64,000 nucleotides of DNA from assembly GCF_014836675.1 (NCBI RefSeq), contig NZ_JACSQK010000001.1, positions 208,334 through 272,333 on the forward strand, given 5' to 3'. This DNA is from Comamonas avium. GTDB taxonomy: Bacteria > Pseudomonadota > Gammaproteobacteria > Burkholderiales > Burkholderiaceae_C. The notes beneath the pieces are model-generated. The model was given only the letters and a program-made list of their open reading frames with translations, searched no databases and was not told where the DNA came from. The translations under genes were made by a program, and so were the position numbers. Below are positions 27,435-36,943 of this stretch, piece by piece (positions within the stretch are counted from its first letter, which is position 1; each line of letters starts with the position of its first letter).

Positions 27435-28349
27435 TTAGTTGCGTGCGCCTTGCTGAACCACGCGCATGGCAGAGGCGATGAGGCCCGAGACTTCAGAGAT
27501 ATTGCTGGGCACGATGAGGGTGGTGTTGGCGTCTTTGGCGACCTTGCTGTAGGCATCCACAGCGCTTTCAGCCACTTTCAGTTGCACAGCCTGCTCGCCA
27601 CCGGGTTGCTGAATGGCAATAGCCACACGCTCCAGCGCTTGCGCGGTGGCCTCAGCCACGGTGGTGATGGCCGAAGCTTCACCCTGGGCTTTATTGATTG
27701 CAGCTTGCTTTTCACCTTCAGAGCGGGCGATGAACGCTTCACGTTCGCCGGTGGCAATGTTGATTTGCTCCTGGCGGCGGCCTTCAGAGGCGGCAATCAA
27801 GGCGCGCTTTTCACGTTCAGCGGTGATCTGGGCCTGCATGGCGCGCAGAATTTCGGCGGGAGGTGTCAAATCCTTGATTTCATAGCGCAGCACCTTGACG
27901 CCCCAGTTCAGGGCGGCTTCGTCAATGGCGTTGACCACTTGCGCGTTGATCATGTCGCGCTCTTCAAAGGTCTTGTCCAGCTCCAGTTTGCCGATCACGC
28001 TGCGCAGCGAGGTTTGCGCCAGCTGTGTCACCGCCATGATGTAGTTGGACGAGCCGTAGCTGGCGCGCATGGGGTCGGTGACTTGAAAGTACAGGATGCC
28101 GTCGACCTGCAGCTGTGTGTTGTCACGCGTAATACAGACTTGGCTGGGCACGTCCAGTGGAATTTCCTTGAGGCTGTGCTTGTACGAGACTTTCTCGATG
28201 AACGGAATGATGATGCGCAAACCGGGGCTGAGGGTGCCTGCGTATTTGCCAAAGCGCTCCTTGATCCATGCGTGCTGCTGGGGAACGATTTTGACGGACA
28301 TGCTGACAAAGATGGCAGCTATCACTAAACCGACAATGGCGATTTCCAT
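27435..28349 (-). CDS. SPFH/Band 7 membrane protein (stomatin/QmcA-like)
   Basis: 304 residues: one N-terminal membrane anchor (residues 3-22), then the SPFH domain beginning KIVPQQHAWIKERFGKY, with the diagnostic PGLRIIIPFI and VDGILYFQV strands, then an Ala/Glu-rich coiled coil (residues ~170-240). Forms oligomeric inner-membrane assemblies associated with membrane microdomains or protease control. It lies 49 nt downstream of an NfeD gene, the usual SPFH partner; the two proteins are thought to act together. Confidence 0.88.
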   Translation of the reverse strand: MEIAIVGLVIAAIFVSMSVKIVPQQHAWIKERFGKYAGTLSPGLRIIIPFIEKVSYKHSLKEIPLDVPSQVCITRDNTQLQVDGILYFQVTDPMRASYGSSNYIMAVTQLAQTSLRSVIGKLELDKTFEERDMINAQVVNAIDEAALNWGVKVLRYEIKDLTPPAEILRAMQAQITAEREKRALIAASEGRRQEQINIATGEREAFIARSEGEKQAAINKAQGEASAITTVAEATAQALERVAIAIQQPGGEQAVQLKVAESAVDAYSKVAKDANTTLIVPSNISEVSGLIASAMRVVQQGARN

Positions 28350-28398
28350 GGTCTAAGCCTTATAAGAGAAGAAAAAACGGGTTGAAAAAAGAGGGCGC

Positions 28399-28824
28399 TC
28401 AGGCCTTGTCTACGATCAGGCGGTTGCCTTGCACTTCAATCACGCGGTGCAGGCCTGCTGCGGGCATGCTGCCGGGGCGCAGTACCACGGTCCACTGGCT
28501 GCCGCGGTAGGGGATGCGGGCGGTGCCGTCGCTGTTCCATTCGGGGACATGTACGGTCTCGCCAATATCCAGATTCAAGTCGGGGTTGGCGGCAGCGGGC
28601 AGCTCTGGCATGCGGCGGCCACGTATGCGGCGGCACAGCATGACCGACAGCACGCCTACGATGGCTGCAGTGCTGATCTGAATGGGCATGTCCAGCCCCA
28701 GATGCGCAGCCACGGCACCGGCTGCCATGCCCAGCGCAATCATCAAGAGGTAGATACCCCCTGTGAGCAGCTCGGCGGCAATGGTGATACCCGTCAGGAT
28801 CCACCACAAATTACTGTCCTCCAT
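28399..28824 (-). CDS. NfeD-like membrane protein
   Basis: 141 residues from the ATG at 28824, chosen because AAGGGAG lies 7-8 nt upstream; a start 12 codons earlier lacks this. Two to three membrane segments (residues ~5-65) are followed by a C-terminal OB-fold domain (GETVHVPEWNSDGTARIPYRG, key W and G residues), the short NfeD1b architecture without the serine-protease part. First gene of the two-gene operon with the SPFH protein. Confidence 0.87.
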   Translation of the reverse strand: MEDSNLWWILTGITIAAELLTGGIYLLMIALGMAAGAVAAHLGLDMPIQISTAAIVGVLSVMLCRRIRGRRMPELPAAANPDLNLDIGETVHVPEWNSDGTARIPYRGSQWTVVLRPGSMPAAGLHRVIEVQGNRLIVDKA

Positions 28825-28974
28825 GTATCGACTCCCTTGTCTTGTTGATGGCAGTGTCATGAAACTGCCTGTAAATGTAGGAAAAGCGTCTGCAAATTGC
28901 AGTCTTGACTGCGATATTACTTACACTGCGCGCCTATCTGACTTTTATTGATCCCCGATTGCAAAGGGTTGCGC

Positions 28975-31359
28975 ATGAAATTCCGTTTTCCCATCGTCAT
29001 CATCGACGAGGATTACCGCTCCGACAACACGTCTGGTTTGGGCATTCGCGCCCTGGCACAGGCCATTGAGGTTGAAGGTTTTGAGGTCTTGGGTGTCACC
29101 AGTTACGGTGACCTGAGCCAGTTTGCGCAGCAACAAAGTCGCGCCAGTGCCTTTATCTTGTCGATCGACGACGAGGAGCTGACTGGCGACAATGATGATC
29201 CCATCATTCACAGCCTGCGCAATTTCATTGGTGAAGTGCGCCGCAAGAATGAGGAAGTGCCGATCTACATTTACGGCGAAACCAAAACGGCACGCCATCT
29301 GCCCAACGACATTTTGCGTGAACTGCACGGCTTCATTCACATGTTTGAGGACACACCGGAGTTTGTGGCCAAGCACATCATCCGTGAAGCCAAGAACTAT
29401 CTGGAAAGTGTGCAGCCACCGTTCTTCAAGGCTCTGCTGGATTACGCCGAAGATGGCTCTTACAGCTGGCACTGCCCCGGTCACTCGGGTGGTGTTGCGT
29501 TCTTGAAGAGCCCTGTGGGCCAGATGTACCACCAGTTTTATGGTGAGAACATGCTGCGCGCCGACGTGTGCAATGCGGTGGAGGAGCTGGGCCAGCTGCT
29601 GGACCACAATGGTGCCATTGGCGAGTCAGAGCGCAATGCAGCGCGCATTTTCAATGCCGATCACTGCTACTTTGTGACCAACGGCACATCCACTTCCAAC
29701 AAGATTGTCTGGCACCACACTGTGGCTCCGGGCGATGTGGTGGTGGTGGACCGCAATTGCCACAAGTCCATCCTGCACTCCATCATCATGACGGGTGCGA
29801 TTCCGGTGTTCTTGAAGCCTACGCGCAACCATTTCGGCATTATTGGTCCGATTCCGCAAAGCGAATTCAGCGTGGAATCCATTCAGGCCAAGATTGCTGC
29901 CAATCCGCTGCTCAAGGGTGTGGATGCCAAAAAGGCCAAGCCCCGTGTGCTGACGCTGACGCAGTCCACCTACGACGGCGTGCTCTACAACACCGAAACC
30001 ATCAAGAACATGCTGGACGGCTATGTGGCCAACCTGCACTTTGATGAGGCATGGCTGCCGCATGCGGCGTTTCACCCCTTCTACGGCACTTACCACGCCA
30101 TGGGCAAAAAGCGCCAGCGCCCGAAAGAGTCGGTGGTGTATGCCACGCAGTCCATTCACAAGCTGCTGGCCGGTATCAGCCAGGCTTCGCATGTGCTGGT
30201 GCAGGACTCGCAAAACGAAAAGCTCGATCACCACCTGTTCAACGAGGCGTACCTGATGCACACCTCGACCAGCCCGCAGTACAGCATCATTGCCAGCTGC
30301 GATGTGGCTGCCGCCATGATGGAGCCGCCCGGGGGCACTGCGCTGGTGGAAGAGTCCATTGTGGAAGCGCTCGATTTCCGCCGCGCCATGCGCAAGGTGG
30401 ACGATGAATTTGGCGACGACGACTGGTGGTTTGAAGTCTGGGGCCCCGAAAAGCTCGCCGAAGAAGGTGTGGGCCGTGCCGAGGACTGGATCATTCGCGG
30501 CAAGGACGCCACGCCCAAGTCCAAGGCCAAGAAAAAGAACGGTAAAGAGTTCGACAACTGGCATGGCTTTGGCGATCTGGCCGATGGCTTCAATATGCTG
30601 GACCCCATCAAGTCCACCATCGTGACGCCCGGTCTGGATCTGGATGGCGACTTTGCCGACACCGGCATTCCCGCCTCGATCGTGACCAAGTACCTGGCAG
30701 AGCATGGTGTGGTGGTGGAGAAGACGGGCCTGTACTCGTTCTTCATCATGTTCACCATTGGCATTACCAAGGGCCGCTGGAACACCATGCTCACTGCGCT
30801 GCAGCAGTTCAAGGACGACTACGACCGCAACCAGCCGCTCACGCGCATCCTGCCCGAGTTCTGCCAGCAGTTCCGCCGCTATGAGCGCATGGGCCTGCGC
30901 GATCTGTGCCAGCACGTGCACCAGATGTACGCCAAGTACGACATTGCGCGCCTGACCACCGAGATGTATCTGTCGGACCTCAAGCCTGCGATGAAGCCTT
31001 CGGATGCCTATGCACACATTGCCCAGCGCAAGACCGAGCGTGTAGAGATCGACCACCTTGTTGGCCGTACCACGGTGGGTCTGGTGACGCCTTACCCACC
31101 GGGCATTCCGCTGCTGATTCCCGGCGAAGTCTTCAACAAGAAGATCGTGGATTACTTGCTGTTTGCGCGTGACTTTGCCAAAGAGTGCCCGGGCTTTGAA
31201 ACCGATATCCACGGTCTGGTGGAGATTACGGACGACAGCGGTGTCGTGCACTTTTACGCAGATTGCGTGGCAGAAGAAAAACCCGCGGCGGTCAAGCCAC
31301 GTGCACGTTCGCAAGTGCGCAAGCCAGTGGCCAAATCCACAGGTGCTGCGGCTAAATAA
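28975..31359 (+). CDS. Orn/Lys/Arg decarboxylase, PLP-dependent (AdiA/LdcI fold)
   Basis: 794 residues from the ATG at 28975; a TTG nine codons earlier is less likely. An N-terminal receiver-like wing domain (IVIIDEDYRSDN...) precedes the fold-type I aminotransferase core. The PLP lysine is Lys396 in TQSIHKLLAG, and DEAW before it is the aspartate pairing with the pyridine N. The family decarboxylates arginine, lysine or ornithine, consuming a proton. The HKLLA context is closer to AdiA/LdcI than to SpeC/SpeF, but the substrate cannot be fixed. The last ~25 residues are a Lys/Arg/Ala-rich tail not usual in enterobacterial members. Divergent from nfeD. Confidence 0.87.
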   Translation: MKFRFPIVIIDEDYRSDNTSGLGIRALAQAIEVEGFEVLGVTSYGDLSQFAQQQSRASAFILSIDDEELTGDNDDPIIHSLRNFIGEVRRKNEEVPIYIYGETKTARHLPNDILRELHGFIHMFEDTPEFVAKHIIREAKNYLESVQPPFFKALLDYAEDGSYSWHCPGHSGGVAFLKSPVGQMYHQFYGENMLRADVCNAVEELGQLLDHNGAIGESERNAARIFNADHCYFVTNGTSTSNKIVWHHTVAPGDVVVVDRNCHKSILHSIIMTGAIPVFLKPTRNHFGIIGPIPQSEFSVESIQAKIAANPLLKGVDAKKAKPRVLTLTQSTYDGVLYNTETIKNMLDGYVANLHFDEAWLPHAAFHPFYGTYHAMGKKRQRPKESVVYATQSIHKLLAGISQASHVLVQDSQNEKLDHHLFNEAYLMHTSTSPQYSIIASCDVAAAMMEPPGGTALVEESIVEALDFRRAMRKVDDEFGDDDWWFEVWGPEKLAEEGVGRAEDWIIRGKDATPKSKAKKKNGKEFDNWHGFGDLADGFNMLDPIKSTIVTPGLDLDGDFADTGIPASIVTKYLAEHGVVVEKTGLYSFFIMFTIGITKGRWNTMLTALQQFKDDYDRNQPLTRILPEFCQQFRRYERMGLRDLCQHVHQMYAKYDIARLTTEMYLSDLKPAMKPSDAYAHIAQRKTERVEIDHLVGRTTVGLVTPYPPGIPLLIPGEVFNKKIVDYLLFARDFAKECPGFETDIHGLVEITDDSGVVHFYADCVAEEKPAAVKPRARSQVRKPVAKSTGAAAK

Positions 31360-31401
31360 AGACTGACCAGTCCATCAAGGCTTCAGATTGAAGCCTTTAA
31401 T

Positions 31402-31489
31402 AAAGAGAGCTGCTAACGCTTATGCTGCTTGGTTTTTAGATATAAAACTATCTGAAAACTATAGTGTGTAAGCGTTGGTAGCTCTCTTT
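31402..31489. terminator. Bidirectional hairpin element between convergent genes, copy 1
   Basis: Left arm AAAGAGAGCTGCTAACGCTTA (31402-31422, longer arm trimmed here to its ends) pairs imperfectly with TAAGCGTTGGTAGCTCTCTT (31469-31488), followed by a T-run on both strands. The loop holds TTAGATATAAAACTATCTG, which recurs with two mismatches at 62,466. The element abuts the ligE stop codon. It serves the decarboxylase on + and ligE on -. Confidence 0.75.
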
Positions 31490-32350
31490 TTATTGTTTCT
31501 GCTGCAGGGCAGTGTCACTGCGCACCCGCCAGTAGCGGGCAAATCTTGGCAGGCCACTGGGGTGGCTGCCGTTAAAACGGTAGGTGATGGTGCTGCCCAT
31601 GGCGGGCGGCTGTGCGCGGTCGGCATCGCTCAAGCCACTGCCAATCTTGAAGCGCTGGCCGCTGGGCATTTGCACCAGCAGCGCACCTGTCATGCCCTGG
31701 TATTTGCCTTTGCCGGGCAGGTGGGCCACCACTACGGCCTCGGCATCTTCAAACAGTTTGAGCTTGATGAGGTCATCGCTGCGGCCTGCACGGTAAGGGC
31801 TGTCAGCGTGGCGCAGCATCAGCCCCTCAGCACCGGCGGCGCTCACGGTGCGCAATTGCCGCATCAGCGCCTCATGGCTGGCAACCTGCCATTGCGCAGC
31901 AGCCTGCACCCAGTCCTTGCCGATGGCTGCCACCAGTTTTTGCAGCGCTTGCTGGCGCTGTGCAAAGGGGCCGCTGTGCGCGGGCAGGTCAAACACCATG
32001 TAGCGCAGTGCGCGCCAGCCAGCCTCGTCTTTGCGGCCCTGGCCCACACTCGATTGCACGGCTGCAAACTGCTCACGCCCGGCCCACAGCTCGCCGTCCA
32101 TGGGCTGTGCAGGCCAGTGCTCGGTAAACCATGCGGGCGCATCAATCGGCACACCCTGTCGGCTGCGCAGCTGCTTGCCATCCCAGTGGGCGCGAATGCC
32201 GTCGTATTTTTCACTGACCCAATAGGCGCGTACATCGATGTCAGGGCGGTAGGTGTTGGCCAGCGTCAAATCACTGGCCAATGCCACGGTGGCGCAGGCA
32301 GCTGCAAGCGCTGCACACAGCATGCGGCGCAGCACCATCCATGTGGACAT
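31490..32350 (-). CDS. Periplasmic ATP-dependent DNA ligase (Lig E type)
   Basis: 286 residues from the ATG at 32350, which has AAAGGAG 5 nt upstream; a longer reading frame to 32428 lacks a ribosome site. Residues 1-26 are a clear signal peptide (LCAALAAACATVALAS). The adenylation motif is SEKYDGIR with the nucleophile Lys48; further motifs MDGELW, GAEGLMLRH and DLIKLKLF follow, then a compact OB domain. This minimal nucleotidyltransferase-plus-OB form with a leader is Lig E, known from Neisseria, Haemophilus and other proteobacteria and proposed to act on external or incoming DNA. Confidence 0.87.
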   Translation of the reverse strand: MSTWMVLRRMLCAALAAACATVALASDLTLANTYRPDIDVRAYWVSEKYDGIRAHWDGKQLRSRQGVPIDAPAWFTEHWPAQPMDGELWAGREQFAAVQSSVGQGRKDEAGWRALRYMVFDLPAHSGPFAQRQQALQKLVAAIGKDWVQAAAQWQVASHEALMRQLRTVSAAGAEGLMLRHADSPYRAGRSDDLIKLKLFEDAEAVVVAHLPGKGKYQGMTGALLVQMPSGQRFKIGSGLSDADRAQPPAMGSTITYRFNGSHPSGLPRFARYWRVRSDTALQQKQ

Positions 32351-32494
32351 GGCAGCTCCTTTCCGGTCTGACGTTGGGTATGGGTCTTGGTGTGGCTGCA
32401 TTTCACCAAATTGGTGCTGCAGTGCCAAGCCCGGGCGTCAGATGGGCACAGGTGGCTAACCCTGCGCCCTGCAAGGAGCCGCCGTGCCGCGGCC

Positions 32495-34369
32495 CTAAAT
32501 CACAATCTGGCTGCCCAGCTCCACCACGTTGCGGTGGGGCAGGTGCAGAAAGTCGGCCGCTGAGCCCGCGTTGCGGTACATCTGGGCAAACAGCTTTTCA
32601 CGCCACAGGGCCATGCCATGGCCGCGCTGGGGCACGATGATGTCGCGCGAGAGGAAGTAGCTGGTTTCCATGATGGATGTGGACGGCAGCTCCCCGCGCT
32701 GTGTGAGCATGGACAGAGCGTTGGGCACGTGCGGGTCATCCATAAAGCCAAAGTGCAGCAGCACCTGCCAGCAGTCATGGCCCAGATCGTGCGCCGTGGC
32801 GCGGTGTGCAGGGGGAATGTGGGCCAGCTCATGGTGGCGCACCGTAACAAACACGTTGCGAGCGTGCAGCACCTTGTTGTGCTTGAGGTTGTGCAGCAAG
32901 GCGCTGGGCACCGTGCCCGATTGCGACGACAGAAAAACGGCTGTGCCTGCCACGCGCGTAACGCTGTCACGGCGCAGCATTTGCAAAAACTCGGCCAGTG
33001 ACAGCGCATGCGGCTGCATGGCGCTTTGTACCAGCTGACGGCCTGTGTGCCAGGTGCGCATCAGCACAAACATGCCGGCACCAATGGCCAGGGGGAACCA
33101 GCCCCCATCAGGCAGCTTGATGAGGTTGGAGGCAAAAAAGCTCACATCCACGACCAGAAAGAACAGCGTTGCCGCAGCAGTTGGGAGCAGCGGGTACTTC
33201 CAGCCCCAGCGCACGACAAAGAACGTCAGCACCGTGGTGATCAGCATGTCCAGCGTCACGGCAATGCCGTAGGCTGCAGCCAGATCGCCAGACGACTGGA
33301 AAAAGATGACTGCCAGCGCAATACCGGCGCACAGGCCCCAGTTCACCAGAGGCAGGTAGATCTGACCGGTATCGGTTTCGCTGGTATGCAGCACCTGCAG
33401 GCGCGGCAGATAGCCCAGCTGGATGACTTGTTTGGTCACGCTGAAGGCGCCGGTAATCAGGGCCTGAGACGCAATCACGGTGGCAGCTGTAGCCAGCACC
33501 ACCAGGGGCAGCAGCATGGCGCGCGGTGCCATGGCAAAGAAGGGGTTGCTGACGGCATCGGGTTGTTGCAGCAGCAGCGCCCCCTGACCCAGGTAGTTGA
33601 TCAGCAGCGCAGGCATGGCCACGCTGAACCAGGCCTGGCGAATGGGGCGTTTGCCAAAGTGGCCCAGATCGGCATACAAGGCCTCGGCACCCGTCACGCA
33701 AAGCACCACGGCACCCAGCAGCAAAAAGGCAGTGCCCGGCTCTTCGGCAATGAAAGCCAGCGCATAGTGGGGGCTGAGTGCCCACAAAATCTGGGGCAGC
33801 TGCACGATGTGCCAGATGCCCAGCGCGGCCAGACTCAGGAACCACAGCAGCATGATGGGCCCAAACCAGCGTCCAATCCCTGCGGTGCCGCGTTTTTGCA
33901 CGGCAAACAGCACGAACAAGATGCCCAGCGTCAGCGGCAAAATGGCTGACGACAGGTTGGGCGAAATGACCGCCAGGCCTTCAACAGCCGAGAGCACCGA
34001 GATGGCAGGCGTAATGACACCATCGCCATAAAACAGGCAGGTGCCGAAAATGCCAATCGCCATCAGGTAGCGGCGCAGGCGAGGGTGCCCTTCTACAGCG
34101 TGCGCAGCCAGCGCCAGCATGGCCACCAGGCCCCCTTCGCCGCGGTTGTCAGCGCGCAGCACCAGGGTGACGTATTTGAGGGAAACAATGACCGTGACAG
34201 TCCACACCACCAGCGACAGTACGCCGTAGACGTGCTGGGTGGTGAGCGAGACGTGGCCGGAGTTAAAAACTTCCTTGAGAGCGTACAGAACGCTGGTGCC
34301 TATGTCGCCATAGACGACGCCCAAAGCACCCAGCGTGAGGGCGGTAAACGATGATTTTGTAGATTGCAC
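32495..34369 (-). CDS. kup: Potassium uptake protein Kup
   Basis: 624 residues from the GTG at 34369 (E. coli Kup has 622). The frame is open to 34513, but the extra 48 residues are poorly hydrophobic and not Kup-like, and conserved sequence starts at [19 protein letters not shown]. Twelve membrane segments occupy the first ~430 residues; the rest is a soluble C-terminal domain. Inner-membrane K+/H+ symporter of low specificity. No strong Shine-Dalgarno is seen for either start, so the N-terminus is the weak point. Confidence 0.9.
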   Translation of the reverse strand: MQSTKSSFTALTLGALGVVYGDIGTSVLYALKEVFNSGHVSLTTQHVYGVLSLVVWTVTVIVSLKYVTLVLRADNRGEGGLVAMLALAAHAVEGHPRLRRYLMAIGIFGTCLFYGDGVITPAISVLSAVEGLAVISPNLSSAILPLTLGILFVLFAVQKRGTAGIGRWFGPIMLLWFLSLAALGIWHIVQLPQILWALSPHYALAFIAEEPGTAFLLLGAVVLCVTGAEALYADLGHFGKRPIRQAWFSVAMPALLINYLGQGALLLQQPDAVSNPFFAMAPRAMLLPLVVLATAATVIASQALITGAFSVTKQVIQLGYLPRLQVLHTSETDTGQIYLPLVNWGLCAGIALAVIFFQSSGDLAAAYGIAVTLDMLITTVLTFFVVRWGWKYPLLPTAAATLFFLVVDVSFFASNLIKLPDGGWFPLAIGAGMFVLMRTWHTGRQLVQSAMQPHALSLAEFLQMLRRDSVTRVAGTAVFLSSQSGTVPSALLHNLKHNKVLHARNVFVTVRHHELAHIPPAHRATAHDLGHDCWQVLLHFGFMDDPHVPNALSMLTQRGELPSTSIMETSYFLSRDIIVPQRGHGMALWREKLFAQMYRNAGSAADFLHLPHRNVVELGSQIVI

Positions 34370-34597
34370 AAAAAAAGCAGGCAGCAACGATGAGCGCGAT
34401 TGTGCGATGGCGGAAGCTGCGCGTCGATGCGTGTGCAAAGCTACGCTGTAGGCATGGACTAATGCTTGACGCCATCCAAAAACCTGAGCTCTTTTAAAAA
34501 AGGAGCGCTGCACACAGGCTGAATGGGTGCCAAGCGACTAAAACATGGTGTTTACAGGGCAGTGAAGGTGCAGCGGCCAGCCCAGTGGGCTGGTTGC

Positions 34598-35119
34598 TTA
34601 CTGGCGCTCAATCACGCCGCAGGCCAAACGTGCCCCCGCATTGCCAGTCGGCTGGGTCTGAAAGTCATCGGGGTTGGCGTGCACGATCAAGCCTTTGCCC
34701 AGAATGTCGCGCTCACCTTTGCCCAGTGCCAGCTGAGTGGACTCAAACTGCACGATGGCCAGGCCATTGGCATTGGCCCGCAGGCTGGGTAAGTCCCCCG
34801 CATGGCTGGCCGTTTGGCCATGCTTGCCGTGCGCGCTGGCTGCAGGGTTGAAGTGTCCGCCTGCGCTGGTGCCGTCGGGGCTGCTGCAATCGCCTTTTTC
34901 GTGGATATGAAAGCCGTGCTCGGAATTGGGCTTGAGGCCACTGACCTGACCCGATACCTTGACCACGCCGTGCTCGTGCTGGCTGAAGTGCACCTTGCCC
35001 GTGACCGCATTGCCTGCGGTGGGCTCAAGCTCTGCGGTGGCAGAAATGCCTTTGTAAGTGCCTGCACAACCGATCAGGGACGCAGCTGCAATACTGCCTA
35101 AAAAATATCGATAGAACAT
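34598..35119 (-). CDS. sodC: Cu/Zn superoxide dismutase lipoprotein
   Basis: 173 residues from the ATG at 35119, with GGAGG 6 nt upstream. The N-terminus carries a lipobox (LIGC, Cys ~18), so it is probably lipid-anchored in the periplasm. Metal-ligand motifs: GFHIHEKGDC, GGHFNPAASAHG, HAGDLPSL and IVHANPDD; the Cys of EKGDC and of ARLACG form the conserved disulfide. Dismutates periplasmic superoxide. Monocistronic. Confidence 0.93.
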   Translation of the reverse strand: MFYRYFLGSIAAASLIGCAGTYKGISATAELEPTAGNAVTGKVHFSQHEHGVVKVSGQVSGLKPNSEHGFHIHEKGDCSSPDGTSAGGHFNPAASAHGKHGQTASHAGDLPSLRANANGLAIVQFESTQLALGKGERDILGKGLIVHANPDDFQTQPTGNAGARLACGVIERQ

Positions 35120-35270
35120 GGCAACCTCCGGGTTTGTTGGAATAGGGAAACAGGATTTGACTATGCAGGGTACAGCCCCTCGGGGCATGTCCACCCCGTC
35201 CGAGCTTTGCGTAATAGATTACCGCTTGTCACTGAATTTGCCCAGACGAGCTGTGGCTGTGTACGCACTT

Positions 35271-35300
35271 AGCTCAGCTCAGCTCAGCTCAGCTCAGCTC
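35271..35300. repeat. Pentanucleotide tandem repeat (AGCTC)6
   Basis: Six perfect copies of AGCTC, then AGC. On the minus strand the repeat begins inside the last codons and stop (TGA) of the ZIP transporter gene, so unit gain or loss leaves the protein unchanged but alters the 3' untranslated region. Confidence 0.95.
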
Positions 35301-36241
35301 AGCGAGGTGTCCATGATCATCATCAGCACAAAGCCCAGCATGAGTCCGCCGGTGGCATAGGTTTCATGCCCTTTGCGGTGTGATTCCGGAATGATTTCGT
35401 GGCTGATCACAAACAGCATGGCACCCGCAGCGAAGCCCAGACCCCAAGGCAAAATGCTCAAGGAGGTGCTGACAATGGCTGCACCCAGCACCGCACCGAC
35501 GGGCTCAATCAAGCCACTGAGCATGCCCAGCAGCACGGAAAGCTTGCGGCTGTAGCCTGCAGCGAGCAGGGCAACCGCTACCACCAGCCCCTCGGGCACG
35601 TCCTGAATGGCAATCCCTGTGGCCAGCGCATTGCCCGCCGCACTGCCGCTGGCGTAGCCAACGCCAATGGCCAGGCCTTCGGGCAGGTTGTGCAGGGCAA
35701 TGGCAAACACAAACAGCCAGGTGCGCTGCAGTTTGCGCGCAGCATCTACATCCAGTCCCTCACGGCCTTTGATGAAGTGCTCATGGGGCAGCATCTTGTC
35801 CATGACCATCAGGGCCAGTGCGCCCAGCAAGATGGCAGAACCAATCACACCACCTGCCGCCCAGCCGCTGCCCCCAAACATGCCTTGGCTGCGGACAGCC
35901 TCCAGCCCCGGCAAGATGAGTGAGAAAGCGCAGGCGGCCAGCATGACCCCGGCCCCGAAGCCAAAGAGAGTGTCTTGCGTGCGCTCGGACATGCGCTGCG
36001 ACAGCATGACGGGCACTGTTCCCAGCGCTGTTGCAAGGGCTGCAGCAGAGCCACCAGCCAGTGCCTGCAGAACCACCGGATGGTTTTGTGCATAAACCCA
36101 GAACTGGTGGCACACAGCCCAGACGCCAACCATCATGATGGTCAGCCCGATCCACAGCCTGATGCTGTGACGCACCTCCACAGGCGAGCGCAGGCGTGGG
36201 TGCGAATCGTCAATGGCTGCGGGGTGTTTCTTCATGCACAT
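35294..36241 (-). CDS. ZIP-family divalent metal transporter
   Basis: 315 residues (313 if the second ATG at 36235, better spaced from AAAGAG, is used). Eight membrane segments; the metal-binding signature HNLPEGLAIG is near residue 184, a second QDVPEGLVV near 213 and ISHEIIPESH near 282. Imports Zn2+, Mn2+ or Fe2+. It lies 27 nt after the Mn superoxide dismutase gene in the same operon, and the order orfX-sod-ZIP mirrors the Fur-controlled sodA locus of pseudomonads, which favours manganese supply. The metal is an inference. Confidence 0.87.
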   Translation of the reverse strand: MCMKKHPAAIDDSHPRLRSPVEVRHSIRLWIGLTIMMVGVWAVCHQFWVYAQNHPVVLQALAGGSAAALATALGTVPVMLSQRMSERTQDTLFGFGAGVMLAACAFSLILPGLEAVRSQGMFGGSGWAAGGVIGSAILLGALALMVMDKMLPHEHFIKGREGLDVDAARKLQRTWLFVFAIALHNLPEGLAIGVGYASGSAAGNALATGIAIQDVPEGLVVAVALLAAGYSRKLSVLLGMLSGLIEPVGAVLGAAIVSTSLSILPWGLGFAAGAMLFVISHEIIPESHRKGHETYATGGLMLGFVLMMIMDTSLS

Positions 36242-36268
36242 GCTCTTTGAAGTAATGGTCGTACCTGC

Positions 36269-36913
36269 TTAGCCTTGTGGGGCATTTCGGGCGGCGGCAA
36301 AGCGACGGGAAACTTCGGCCCAGTCAATGACGTTGTAAAACGCGGCGATGTATTCGGGGCGACGATTTTGGTACTTGAGGTAGTAGGCGTGCTCCCACAC
36401 GTCCAGCCCCAGTATGGGCGTAGAGCCCGAACCAATACCTTGCATGAGCGGGCTGTCCTGATTGCCACTGCTTTCAATCGCCAGGGTGCCTTGCGCGTTG
36501 ACGACCAGCCACGCCCAGCCACTGCCAAAGCGCGTGAGCGCAGCCTGTGTGAATGCGGCCTTGAATGCTTGCAGACCTCCCAGGTCTGCTTGTATGGCCT
36601 GGGCCAGTTGATCTGTCGGGCCTGCGTCACCCTGCCCGGCAGGGGTCATCACAGTCCAGAACAGGCTGTGGTTGGCGTGTCCGCCACCGTTGTTGCGCAC
36701 AGCCGCGCGTATGCCTTCGGGCAGACGGGACAGGTCGGCAATCAGTTGCTCCACCGGTTCATCGGAATGGGCGGTGTCTTTCAGCGCTGCATTCAGGTTG
36801 TTGACATACGCCTGATGGTGTTTGGTGTAGTGAATCTCCATGGTTTGCGCATCAATATGCGGCTCCAGCGCGTCAAAGGCATACGGCAGTGTGGGCAGGG
36901 TGTGAAGGGTCAT
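36269..36913 (-). CDS. sodA: Manganese-type superoxide dismutase
   Basis: 214 residues. Metal ligands: HYTKHHQAY (His ~29), GHANHSLFW (His ~82), and DVWEHAYY (Asp ~170, His ~174). The second-sphere Gln lies in GNQDSP and the GGGHANH segment has Gly where Fe enzymes carry Gln, which indicates the Mn class. Cytoplasmic. Middle gene of the orfX-sodA-ZIP operon behind a Fur box, so expected to be made when iron is scarce. Confidence 0.9.
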   Translation of the reverse strand: MTLHTLPTLPYAFDALEPHIDAQTMEIHYTKHHQAYVNNLNAALKDTAHSDEPVEQLIADLSRLPEGIRAAVRNNGGGHANHSLFWTVMTPAGQGDAGPTDQLAQAIQADLGGLQAFKAAFTQAALTRFGSGWAWLVVNAQGTLAIESSGNQDSPLMQGIGSGSTPILGLDVWEHAYYLKYQNRRPEYIAAFYNVIDWAEVSRRFAAARNAPQG

Positions 36914-36943
36914 GTTGAAGCTTTCAGTTAGAGAGCATGGCCA

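Noticed and set aside
27450..28328. 292-codon plus-strand frame
   Set aside because: Antisense of the SPFH gene, whose domains and operon partner are clear.
29626..31314. 562-codon open frame on the minus strand
   Set aside because: Fully antisense to the decarboxylase; His/Val-rich with no family features. High-GC codon bias produces such shadows.
35271..35300. CRISPR-like or coding phase-variation repeat
   Set aside because: Unit is 5 bp without spacers and lies at and beyond the stop codon, so it cannot switch the protein.
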